This document shows, piece after piece, positions 50,230 through 57,703 of a DNA stretch of 57,703 bases (its first letter is position 1; every line of letters begins with the position of its first letter). A model generated the notes under the pieces. The model was not told where the DNA came from. It worked only from the letters and a program-made list of their open reading frames with translations, and ran no database searches. The DNA comes from Spirochaetales bacterium. GTDB lineage: Bacteria; Spirochaetota; Spirochaetia; SZUA-6; DRHE01. A program made the position numbers and the translations under genes. The stretch lies in the NCBI GenBank assembly GCA_030604195.1, contig JAUVWI010000016.1:1-57703 (forward strand), given 5' to 3'.

Positions 50230-51801
50230 ATGAAAGATGCGGTTAAAAAGAGACAATCCCACGCCGGATTGATAATTGCTGAAGAAACATTCAGATTACT
50301 GATCAGCAGCAGAACAGATGAGCTATTGAGTCTATCTCTTTATATAAAGAGCCACTGCCAGAATAAAAACTGCTTTACCAGGCCGCTGCTGGGAGATATT
50401 CTTTCTGAAGCGACCAAGATCGAAGAATTGCTGGATGGCTATGGGGTCCGCAACAACCAGCGCTGGTATCTCTTTCGTGAACTAGTGGCAACAATTAAGC
50501 TTTTCGCCAATGTGAGCTATATTCTGCTCCACCTGAAGCACTCTGTTCCCACCTACAGTTTATTGTCGATTGAGGATGATTTTCTGAAAGCCACTGATGA
50601 GGCTTTCAGTTCTACCTGCAAAATACTGGTTTCTGTGGTTGGATGTTTACTGAAACAGGCTGAGAATCTGAAAATCAATTTGCCCGAATCTATTCCCGGT
50701 GAAAAAAGCTTTATTGAGGAATTGCCACCCGGACACCTGCCCGTAGACCGAAAAAGCCGTAAGGTCTCTTCGGCTGAAGAAACCGTTGTCTATTTAGCCA
50801 CGGCATTCCTGAATCTGGCGGAAGCAAGCTCTTTTCTGCATATTCCCCATGAAGAGCGGATTGAGAACTATCGGGATTACATTCCTGATCCGATCAGTGA
50901 GGAAAAATTGAGAAATCTGGAATATAAATTTCATAACCTGCAGTCCCTTTATGATACCCATATTTCGGATTCCAATGTCGAGTCCCTGGATGAGAACCTG
51001 CCCGTATTACGCGGTCATGTAAGCGTTATCTTTCACCTGCTGGAAACAGCTACCGCTCTTGCCCATTACTGCGAGCGTCATGTGCTGATCTCCGAAAGCA
51101 AAAAGGTTAACATTAGTTCCTGCCAGACCGACTATACGCCGCTGTTCAAGGTGTTGGTTAACTACTCTCTCTGCTTTTCCAGCCTTTATATCAAAAAGGG
51201 GCGCAAACTATGCCAGTTGATGCTTAAGAATTATGCAAAACAGGGACAAATAATAGTTTTTGTGCCCAGGTACAGGGGTTTTCATGTACGGCCCTCCACC
51301 TTGATAGCCAAAATTGTTAATCATTACGGCAGCGAGGTGTGGATGAAACTGGGCAGCGATACCTATAATGCTTCTTTTACCCTGGACCTTTTTCTGGCTA
51401 ATGAAACATTGAATGCCAGGAAAAAGCGCCTGCTCGTTGAAGAAGTAGCCCGGGTAATAAAAAATGGCAGCTATGATGAAGCCGGTAACCTGGTCAGGTC
51501 CGTGCGCACCGTTATCAATACCCTGATGGAAAGTGGCAAGGTAGTCATATATGAGCTGAAATTCCCGCTGGAACAGTTAAGACCGTTGGAAGATGAGAAC
51601 CCTTATCAATCCATTATACGTATCTTTACCCAGCTCTTCGTTATGGGAAAGATCGATATAAAAGTGGATGAGCAGGTCTCTTTTTCCGGGGATTTGCGCG
51701 TTTTAGCTGATATAAAGCTACTTGCGGAACATGGTTACGGTGAGGATGATTCCGGTAATAATTTAGACCTGCCCGAAGCGCTTTCCTATTTAAGGAAGTA
51801 G
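50230..51801 (+). CDS. Large protein with C-terminal HPr-like domain
   Basis: A 523-residue protein without signal peptide or membrane segments. The first 340 residues are helical, with many hydrophobic heptads, and match no family I know. Residues about 340-430 look like HPr: RYRGFHVRPSTLIAKIVNHY carries the phospho-site H352 with the expected R-P after it, then EVWMKLGSDTYNASFTLDLF. The serine of the HPr kinase site cannot be placed with certainty. It stands 29 bp before trkA and 47 bp after the acyl-CoA ligase. It may pass PTS phosphate state to potassium uptake (inference). Confidence 0.75.
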   Translation: MKDAVKKRQSHAGLIIAEETFRLLISSRTDELLSLSLYIKSHCQNKNCFTRPLLGDILSEATKIEELLDGYGVRNNQRWYLFRELVATIKLFANVSYILLHLKHSVPTYSLLSIEDDFLKATDEAFSSTCKILVSVVGCLLKQAENLKINLPESIPGEKSFIEELPPGHLPVDRKSRKVSSAEETVVYLATAFLNLAEASSFLHIPHEERIENYRDYIPDPISEEKLRNLEYKFHNLQSLYDTHISDSNVESLDENLPVLRGHVSVIFHLLETATALAHYCERHVLISESKKVNISSCQTDYTPLFKVLVNYSLCFSSLYIKKGRKLCQLMLKNYAKQGQIIVFVPRYRGFHVRPSTLIAKIVNHYGSEVWMKLGSDTYNASFTLDLFLANETLNARKKRLLVEEVARVIKNGSYDEAGNLVRSVRTVINTLMESGKVVIYELKFPLEQLRPLEDENPYQSIIRIFTQLFVMGKIDIKVDEQVSFSGDLRVLADIKLLAEHGYGEDDSGNNLDLPEALSYLRK

Positions 51802-51830
51802 TAATTTGACATTCTCTGCCCTATGCATGT

Positions 51831-53243
51831 ATGCTGATGAAGATGAATTTTGTAATTCTGGGGGCAGGAAGCGTCGGCTTTCAATTGGCCAAATACCTTA
51901 TCGGGCAGAACAATAATGTAGTACTCATTGAGAAAGAGCCTGATACGGCAAAACATGTTTCAAATGTCCTTGACTGCATGGTGATCAATGAACAGGGGAA
52001 TAATATAGAAACCCTGAAGAAGGCAGGCATTAATAAAGCGGATTATTTCATCAGTGTAACGGACTCTGATGAAGTGAACATGATAGCCTGCAGCCTGGTT
52101 GCCAGCGAATTCAATGTGCCTCACAAAATAGCCAGGATCCGGAATATTGATTACTCCGGCACCCGCGTTCTGCAGCAGCCGATCCTCGGTATTGACTATT
52201 TTGTAAACCCGGAAATAGAAACAGCCAGAGCGATCATCAGGGCTGTTGAAGGCGGGGCAGTCAGTGATATTGTCTATTTCGAAAAAAGCAGCCTGCAGAT
52301 GCGAAGTATTACAGTGAATGGCTCATCTCTATTGCGGGATAAATGCATAGAGGAGGTTAAGCGTACAATAAAGGCAAACTTCCTGGTAGCAGTTATTCTT
52401 CGGGAAAACGAATACATCATTCCCCACGGGTATAGCGTGGTAAAGGAAAATGACAAGCTCTATTTGATTGCCACCGCTGAAAATTTTGAAAAGATCTTCT
52501 CCCAGATCGGCAAGCGCAGGATGGAGATGAACAAGATTGTGCTCATCGGCGGTGACAGAGTCTCTGTCTATGTGGCAGAGCATTTTCTGGAAAACAAGAA
52601 AAAGGAGCTGTCCATATTCGGCAGGCTTTTACACTATCTTAAGCCGGTGAAAAAGAGAAGGATCAATATTATCGATAGTGATTATGATAACTGCAAACTG
52701 CTCTCTGACCGTTTTCCCGAGGCCATGATCTTTAACTCCGATATCTCTGATGAGGGATTTTCCGAAGAGGAAGAGTTGGCCGGCGCCGATCTTGTTATAG
52801 CCATCACCGGCAATCAGGAATTTAATATTGTCAATGCCGTTTATGCGAAATCCGTGGGCGCCGGGCGTACAATGGTTCTGGTTAACAAGAGCAACTATGT
52901 ACACATAGCTTCCAGTCTGGGAATTGATGTTGCAGTCAGCCAGATCGAGAGTATGGTCAACTCCATTCTGAAATATATCCGAAAAAGCAATATTCGCAGC
53001 GTTTACTCCATTTCAGGCGGAAAAGTAGAGGTGCTCGAGCTTGCCGTTGAAAAAGCAAGCCGGACCATCGGGAAAAAAATAAAGGAACTGAAACTTCCCA
53101 GGCAGACGCTGATCATATCAGTAACCAGAGGTGATAACCACATCATCCCTGACGGTGAGCAGATACTTGAAAACGGAGATTACATAATCGTAATTGCCCG
53201 CAAAGAGTCGGTTGCCAGAATTGAAGAAATTTTCACCAGCTGA
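51831..53243 (+). CDS. trkA: TrkA-type potassium uptake regulator
   Basis: A 470-residue double-RCK protein. NFVILGAGSVGFQLAKYLIG is the NAD-binding glycine loop of the first RCK_N, followed by RCK_C, a second RCK_N (KIVLIGGDRVSVYVAEHF, glycines degenerate) and a second RCK_C. It binds nucleotides in the cytoplasm and gates TrkH. A TTGACA-18-TATGCT promoter (51806-51835) overlaps the first ATG; the ATG at 51843 could then be read from a leaderless message. trkH follows after 2 bp. Confidence 0.92.
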   Translation: MLMKMNFVILGAGSVGFQLAKYLIGQNNNVVLIEKEPDTAKHVSNVLDCMVINEQGNNIETLKKAGINKADYFISVTDSDEVNMIACSLVASEFNVPHKIARIRNIDYSGTRVLQQPILGIDYFVNPEIETARAIIRAVEGGAVSDIVYFEKSSLQMRSITVNGSSLLRDKCIEEVKRTIKANFLVAVILRENEYIIPHGYSVVKENDKLYLIATAENFEKIFSQIGKRRMEMNKIVLIGGDRVSVYVAEHFLENKKKELSIFGRLLHYLKPVKKRRINIIDSDYDNCKLLSDRFPEAMIFNSDISDEGFSEEEELAGADLVIAITGNQEFNIVNAVYAKSVGAGRTMVLVNKSNYVHIASSLGIDVAVSQIESMVNSILKYIRKSNIRSVYSISGGKVEVLELAVEKASRTIGKKIKELKLPRQTLIISVTRGDNHIIPDGEQILENGDYIIVIARKESVARIEEIFTS

Positions 53244-53245
53244 AT

Positions 53246-54694
53246 ATGCATATTGGATTGATACTAAGGGTTTTAGCCATACTCCTTATCATTATCTCTT
53301 TTTTTATGATTTTTCCGGTAATCGTTGCTTTCTATTACCACGAAGAGCAGATGATTCCCCATTTTCTCCTGCCCATGTTCATAGTTCTGGTTATTTCTTT
53401 ACCGATTATCTTTCTTACACGAAAGAGTGTTAAAACCCTCTCTGCGCGGGACGGATTTCTCCTGGTTTCACTGAGCTGGATCTTTTCTGCTCTTTTCGGC
53501 GCCCTGCCGCTATATTTTTCCGCTTCAACTCCTCATCTCACGGATGCCTTTTTTGAGATAATGTCCGGTTTCACAACTACCGGGGCATCAATCCTGACCA
53601 ATATTGAGGGTCTGCCCAAATCCATGCTTTTCTGGCGTTCATTAACCCACTGGCTCGGCGGCATGGGCATTGTGGTGTTGACGATCGCGGTATTTCCGCT
53701 GCTGGGTGTTGGCGCTGTTGGCTTGATGAAAGCGGAGTCTCCGGGGCCGACACTGGATAAACTGACCCCGAAGATCGCCGAAACGGCAAAAATTCTCTGG
53801 TTTATCTACCTGGCTTTCACAGTGGCGCAAACCCTGCTGCTGATGATCGGCAGGATGAACCTGTTCGATGCTCTGACCCACACCTTCGGCACCCTGGCCA
53901 CCGGGGGTTTTTCCCCAAAAAACAGCAGCGTGGGTTATTACAACTCAGCGCATGTGGATATTGTAATTACCGTGTTTATGGTTTTAGCAGGAGGAAATTT
54001 TGTGCTCTATTACCGGCTGATAACCGGGAATGTTAAAAAGGTATTTACTAATACGGAGCTAAAAGCATACCTGGGAATTTTTCTGGCAGCCATGCTGCTT
54101 ATCGCAATCGGCCTTTACGGGAAAGAGTATGATACCTTTGGGCGCAGTCTCAGGTATGGAGCTTTCCAGGCGGCTTCCATCCTTACTACTACCGGATATA
54201 CAACCGCGGATTACGCAGGCTGGCCCTTTTTCACCCAGGTGGTATTGTTCATCCTGATGTTTATCGGAGGCTGTTCCGGCTCTACCGGGGGAGGGATCAA
54301 GGTTATTCGCATTGTCACCCTCTTCAAACAGGCGCTTAACGAGATGAAATTCATTTCCCATCCGCGGGGCATCTTCAGCATCAGGCTCGGTGGCAGCGTT
54401 CTCAAGAAGGACACGGTATATACAATTTCAGGTTTCTTTTTTCTCTACCTGCTAATGCTGATATTTACGACTTTTGTGGTTGCTTCAGGAGGCAATGACA
54501 TCTCCACCTCAATGAGCACTGCTCTGGTCACTGTGGGCAATATAGGCCCGGGTTTTGGTAAAATCGGACCCACCTTGAATTATGCATTCTATCCCGGCTA
54601 TATAAAATGGTTTTTAAGTTTTGCCATGATGGTCGGCAGGCTGGAGATCTACACTGTGCTGGTTCTATTCACTTCGAAGTTCTGGAGAAAATAA
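53246..54694 (+). CDS. trkH: TrkH-type potassium channel subunit
   Basis: A 482-residue membrane protein with about ten hydrophobic segments. The four pore loops of the family are visible: FTTTGAS, ATGGFS, TTTGYTTADY and VTVGNIGPG, each with the filter glycine. Together with TrkA it imports K+. It is translated right after trkA. A hairpin and palindrome region follows its stop, ahead of tRNA-Asn on the other strand. Confidence 0.93.
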   Translation: MHIGLILRVLAILLIIISFFMIFPVIVAFYYHEEQMIPHFLLPMFIVLVISLPIIFLTRKSVKTLSARDGFLLVSLSWIFSALFGALPLYFSASTPHLTDAFFEIMSGFTTTGASILTNIEGLPKSMLFWRSLTHWLGGMGIVVLTIAVFPLLGVGAVGLMKAESPGPTLDKLTPKIAETAKILWFIYLAFTVAQTLLLMIGRMNLFDALTHTFGTLATGGFSPKNSSVGYYNSAHVDIVITVFMVLAGGNFVLYYRLITGNVKKVFTNTELKAYLGIFLAAMLLIAIGLYGKEYDTFGRSLRYGAFQAASILTTTGYTTADYAGWPFFTQVVLFILMFIGGCSGSTGGGIKVIRIVTLFKQALNEMKFISHPRGIFSIRLGGSVLKKDTVYTISGFFFLYLLMLIFTTFVVASGGNDISTSMSTALVTVGNIGPGFGKIGPTLNYAFYPGYIKWFLSFAMMVGRLEIYTVLVLFTSKFWRK

Positions 54695-54748
54695 AAAACA
54701 GGCAGCAGAGTTTGCTCCAGGAGAGATGCCGGGGATCCGGCACTGTAA

Positions 54749-54846
54749 CCGTGCGGGTAGGAGGAAACAACCATAAAAATAGCGCTTTCCTGTGTTAACA
54801 AGAAAGCGCTCTGTTCGAGTGTGGTTGTTTCAGCTCCCCCGCACGG
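54749..54846. repeat. Large nested palindrome overlapping the 3' end of tRNA-Asn
   Basis: Three perfect inverted-repeat pairs are nested: CCGTGCGGG (54749-54757) with CCCGCACGG (54838-54846), GAAACAACCA (54764-54773) with TGGTTGTTTC (54822-54831), and AGCGCTTTC (54781-54789) with GAAAGCGCT (54802-54810). The right outer arm is part of the tRNA-Asn T-stem and acceptor strand. The two halves align as a diverged inverted duplication of the tRNA 3' flank. A separate hairpin TGCCGG, GGAT, CCGGCA lies just left of it (about 54728-54743). Confidence 0.85.
54774..54810 (-). terminator. Terminator of tRNA-Asn
   Basis: On the minus strand the stem AGCGCTTTC/GAAAGCGCT with an 11-nt loop is followed by ATTTTTAT. 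It lies 24 nt after the tRNA 3' end. It is the innermost part of the large palindrome. Confidence 0.75.
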
Positions 54847-54906
54847 ACTCGAACCGCGGACTTGGTGGTTAACAGCCACCCGCTCTACCAACTGAGCTAC
54901 AGGGGA
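54834..54906 (-). tRNA. tRNA-Asn (anticodon GUU)
   Basis: A 73-nt tRNA. Acceptor arms TCCCCTG and CGGGGGA pair with one U-G; the D arm is AGCTCAGTTGGTAGAGC; anticodon stem GGTGG, loop CTGTTAA, CCACC gives anticodon GUU; T-arm GGTTCGAGTCC. Discriminator is G, and CCA is not encoded. Confidence 0.95.
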
Positions 54907-55048
54907 ATGATGAGGATAAGATAAGCAAAAACTTCAAATAGTGTCAAGTGGAATAACTGCTATTTTATTCCCATGCCCTTTGTCTGCCGGCACCACGAGC
55001 AGGTCTTATTAACTTGAAATTATTGATTACTCAGGGCATAGTTATAAT

Positions 55049-55927
55049 ATGGATGTAATGTGCGCTGGAAAGTGGGCCCTGGTGCTTTCCGGCGGCGGCG
55101 CCCGGGGTCTTGCCCATATTGGTGTGCTGAAAATGCTAAAGCTCTGGGGGCTCAGACCGGATATAGTTGTCGGCACCTCAATGGGGGCTATTGTGGGCGG
55201 AGCTTTTGCCTGCGGTATGGAACCTGAGGAAATGGAAAAGTTCATGGTCGAGGAGTTTGATCTACATAAGTACCTTGACAGCTGGATTATGAAATTGGAA
55301 GGCGGGCCATTTGTAAAAATAATAAAGATTGGGGATGCTTTTAAATCACTTTGGCGCAGCACCGCTGTGGACAGCGGCAGGAAAGTATTGCAACTATTTC
55401 GTATATTTACTAATAATAAGAAATTCTCAGAAACGAAAATCCCCTTTGCCTGTAATGCTGTTGACCTGCTTTCCGGTAAAGAGATTGTACTGAATGAAGG
55501 CCGGGTGGCTGAGGCTGTCCGGGCCTCCATGGCTCTACCCGCTGTTTTCGCTCCTGTTAATTATGGAGAGATGTTCCTGGTTGACGGCGGACTGGCAAAC
55601 AATGCGCCGGTATGGATTGCCAAAAAAATGGGCGCCAAGCGGGTGCTGAGTATTATGGTAAGCAAATTTGAGAATGTCCAGAAGCAGGAGTTGAATAATG
55701 GATTCGATATCTTTTTGCGTTCAACGGAGATTACCGCCAATGTCTTAAGGGCGCGTACCCGGGATAACAGATCAGTTCTGGAGGTGCTGGCTTATGACGG
55801 CACCGAGATCCTTGACTTCGGACGTAATAAAGAGTTGATTCGTCTTGGTGAAGAGGCGCTGCTGGCAAGGAAGCTTGAGGTGATGCGTTGGTTCGGCAGG
55901 AAGCGGTTCTGGTTTTTCAATATCTAA
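55049..55927 (+). CDS. Patatin-like phospholipase
   Basis: A 292-residue serine hydrolase. The oxyanion motif LSGGGARGLAHIG (13-25), the nucleophile S44 in VGTSMGAIVGG, and the D of DGG near 178-180 form the Ser-Asp dyad. There is no signal peptide or membrane segment, so it acts in the cytoplasm or at the inner membrane face, as NTE-type bacterial enzymes do. The start is an ATG at 55049; a second ATG at residue 4 is possible. glf follows after 12 bp. Confidence 0.9.
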   Translation: MDVMCAGKWALVLSGGGARGLAHIGVLKMLKLWGLRPDIVVGTSMGAIVGGAFACGMEPEEMEKFMVEEFDLHKYLDSWIMKLEGGPFVKIIKIGDAFKSLWRSTAVDSGRKVLQLFRIFTNNKKFSETKIPFACNAVDLLSGKEIVLNEGRVAEAVRASMALPAVFAPVNYGEMFLVDGGLANNAPVWIAKKMGAKRVLSIMVSKFENVQKQELNNGFDIFLRSTEITANVLRARTRDNRSVLEVLAYDGTEILDFGRNKELIRLGEEALLARKLEVMRWFGRKRFWFFNI

Positions 55928-55939
55928 AATGGAGGAAGC

Positions 55940-57043
55940 GTGAAATACGATTGTCTGGTGGTTGGAGCGGGGTTGGCCGGTTGTACCGCTGCCCGTTTGC
56001 TTGCTGAAGCAGGCAGGAAAGTGCTGGTAGTAGAGCGTCTTAACCATCTGGCCGGCCACAGCCATGATTACCGGAATGGACACGGCATATTCATCCACAG
56101 CTATGGCCCGCACATCTTCCATACCAATAACCGGGAGGTCTGGCAGTTTGTCAACCGCTTCACCGATTTCCATTATTATCAGCACCGGGTTTTAAGTTGT
56201 ATTGGGGGACGTCTGCTCCCCTTTCCCATAAACCTGGATACCTTGAATGAGATTTTCAACTGCAAATTAAAAGAAGGGGAGGCAAGGGAATTCCTCCGGA
56301 AGGAGGCGGCAAAAGCGGTGTATAATCAGCCTCCTGAAAATTTTCGTGATGTAGTTGTATCCCAGGTAGGGGAGCATCTATACGAGCTTTTTTTCAAAAA
56401 TTATACTATCAAACAGTGGCAGAAAGATCCGGAGGAGATCCTGCCCGAGGTTGCCTTGAGAATACCGGTAAGAGAAAACCGGGAAGATCGCTACTTCACC
56501 GATAAACATCAGGGTATCCCTGCTTCCGGCTATACCAATCTGGCTCAAGAATTGCTGAACCATGAGAATATTGAACTCTCCCTGGAAAGGGATTACTTTG
56601 ACATCAGGAATAACCTGGAAAGCAGGCTCACTGTATATACCGGTGAGCTTGACCGGTTTTTTGATTATAAATATGGCAGGCTCCAGTACCGCTCGTTGGA
56701 TTTTAAATATGAAACCCTGGACCAGGAGTATTTCCAGCCGGCTGCGGTTGTTAATTATCCCAATGATCACAATTGGACCAGGATAACTGAATACAAACAT
56801 TTTCTTGGCGAAAAAACCCGGAAAACAACAATTTCCTATGAGTTTCCCAGAGCAACCGGTGAACCCTATTATGTGGTAATGTCCCGCGATAATGTTGAAA
56901 AGCGAGAGCTATATCAGGCTGATGTAGATAAGCTGAAGGGCAAATATCTCTTTTTGGGCCGGCTGGCTGAGTATAAGTATTATAACATGGACCAGGTTGT
57001 TGAAATGGTGATAAACAGGATCGGAGAATATTTGAAGCGTTGA
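55940..57043 (+). CDS. glf: UDP-galactopyranose mutase
   Basis: A 367-residue FAD enzyme. GAGLAGCTAARLLAEAG is the dinucleotide fold, then HSHDYRNGHGIFIHSYGPHI with conserved residues of the active site, and the central NYTIKQWQKDPEEILPEVA and RIPVRENREDRYF. It interconverts UDP-galactopyranose and UDP-galactofuranose, the donor for Galf in surface glycans. The start is GTG with GGAGG seven nt upstream. It converges on a glycosyltransferase gene, which may use its product. Confidence 0.95.
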   Translation: MKYDCLVVGAGLAGCTAARLLAEAGRKVLVVERLNHLAGHSHDYRNGHGIFIHSYGPHIFHTNNREVWQFVNRFTDFHYYQHRVLSCIGGRLLPFPINLDTLNEIFNCKLKEGEAREFLRKEAAKAVYNQPPENFRDVVVSQVGEHLYELFFKNYTIKQWQKDPEEILPEVALRIPVRENREDRYFTDKHQGIPASGYTNLAQELLNHENIELSLERDYFDIRNNLESRLTVYTGELDRFFDYKYGRLQYRSLDFKYETLDQEYFQPAAVVNYPNDHNWTRITEYKHFLGEKTRKTTISYEFPRATGEPYYVVMSRDNVEKRELYQADVDKLKGKYLFLGRLAEYKYYNMDQVVEMVINRIGEYLKR

Positions 57044-57067
57044 TTGTCCGCAGATCATATGTCGCTT

Positions 57068-57703
57068 TTAACGGCCGTATTCCCGGTTGTAATCTTCATA
57101 GCTTATGGATTGAGCTTTTTCTTTGCGCACATTGTTGCACATTTCAATGTGATACTGTATGGCATGAAAAATGCCGTCCTCTTTGAAGCGGCGGGAAGAG
57201 GTCAATACAAAGTTGGCCGAGTTAAGTTTCACTTTTCCTACAGATCTAAGACGTTTGCCCAGTTCTAAGTCTATGCCAATGCTGTTATAGATATTCTCAT
57301 CATAACCGCCGACTTTAAAGTATGAATCGCGGTTCATTACTGTGTTGTATCCGGCCGTTACATTCAAGCCCCGCAATTTGCTGTATATTAAGAAGAGAGA
57401 GTGTGCAATGCCGGCCATATTATTGATAAAGAAGTTATAGTCGGAGAAAAAAGTGGGACCGTATACTACTACAATCTCCGGGTTTTTTTCGAATTTTCTG
57501 TTCACCTTTTCCAGCCAGTTGGGGGGGTAAATAGAGTCGGCATCGCAGAAGGAAATATATTTCCCCTGCGCTTCCAGGGCGCCCCTGTTGGTGGCGTGAA
57601 TGTATCCCCTTCGCGGCTCAAAAAGCACCTTATCCACGAGTCCTTTAGCGATTTCTGCGGTTCTGTCCGTGCTGTTATTATCAACTACAATGATCTCATA
57701 AGA
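57068..57703 (-). CDS. Family 2 glycosyltransferase (partial, 5' end outside window)
   Basis: The frame stays open to the right edge, so the N-terminus is missing. Read from the edge it begins SYEIIVVDNNSTDRTAEIAK, the nucleotide-sugar binding part of a GT-A fold, then ISFCDADSIYPPNW with the D-x-D metal motif, then GYNTVMNRDSYFKVGGYDEN and IDLELGKRL. It adds a sugar to a lipid or glycan acceptor. No membrane segment is seen in the part present. Its stop lies 24 bp from the glf stop on the other strand. Confidence 0.88.
   Translation of the reverse strand, partial: SYEIIVVDNNSTDRTAEIAKGLVDKVLFEPRRGYIHATNRGALEAQGKYISFCDADSIYPPNWLEKVNRKFEKNPEIVVVYGPTFFSDYNFFINNMAGIAHSLFLIYSKLRGLNVTAGYNTVMNRDSYFKVGGYDENIYNSIGIDLELGKRLRSVGKVKLNSANFVLTSSRRFKEDGIFHAIQYHIEMCNNVRKEKAQSISYEDYNREYGR

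Noticed and set aside
54720-54780. Cobalamin-riboswitch-like words (CACTGTAACC and CAGGAGAGATGCC)
   Set aside because: The order of the words is reversed against the known riboswitch and no cobalamin gene lies downstream. A covariance search would settle it; I do not call it.

Overview
The window looks like chromosome of a free-living spirochaete (order Spirochaetales or a close relative). This is an inference from gene content, not from a marker search. The pointers are two apolipoprotein N-acyltransferases, many response regulators, a bactofilin, PilZ and HD-GYP proteins, a rho-rpmE pair, a secreted TPR/NHL/VWA protein, and a small protein matching the C-terminal tail of adenylate cyclases. 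Base composition is moderate and genes are closely packed on both strands.

Layout. 1-3125: a minus-strand signalling operon runs from one consensus promoter: HTH-REC regulator, a 42-residue micro-ORF, a REC-PAS-histidine kinase, and a response regulator with a cysteine tail. 3217-4664: an AbiE-type toxin-antitoxin pair whose promoter lies in a 38-bp palindrome. 4701-9645: elongation factor G, a secreted CAP protein, and an IscR-like regulator coupled to argS. 9802-12442: a sodium:solute symporter and a UroD-like methyltransferase. 12583-20878: a plus-strand run of gltX, glyS, tyrS, lnt, a DNA glycosylase and hflX. 20930-22590: a gene graveyard of decayed signalling and transport genes. 22756-30193: rpsT, hup, a second lnt, response regulator, TPR tail protein, bactofilin, cinA, rho and rpmE. 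30271-36566: two cyclic-nucleotide-binding proteins, galK, surE, a 56-residue gene and two secreted proteins. 36598-40809: PilZ, nucleoside kinase, HD-GYP and a membrane protein. 40869-45173: a defence island with a PIN toxin-antitoxin pair, McrBC and a broken HTH gene, next to the 3' end of tRNA-Leu. 45200-54906: tRNA-Leu, htpG, a DUF89 protein, an acyl-CoA ligase, an HPr-domain protein, trkA, trkH and tRNA-Asn. 55049-57703: a patatin-like lipase, UDP-galactopyranose mutase and a partial glycosyltransferase.

How the parts may work together. Translation genes (three tRNA synthetases in a row, argS, fusA, rpsT, rpmE, two tRNAs) form the backbone. Signalling is dense: five intact REC-containing proteins, one broken one, two cNMP-binding proteins, and PilZ plus HD-GYP (cyclic-di-GMP). 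The HPr-domain protein directly ahead of trkA-trkH suggests a PTS link to potassium uptake. galK and glf both belong to galactose metabolism, with Galf-containing surface glycans a plausible use.

Most unusual observations: a 74-bp element (66/74 identical) ahead of both hup and the iscR-like/argS operon in the same orientation to the gene; the 38-bp palindrome that holds the abiE promoter and ends next to the start codon; a probable AUA start in the acyl-CoA ligase; a 3 x 15-bp in-frame repeat at the 5' end of glyS; a large palindrome built partly from the 3' end of tRNA-Asn; and the HPr-Trk gene order. No CRISPR array, integrase, transposase or rRNA was seen.
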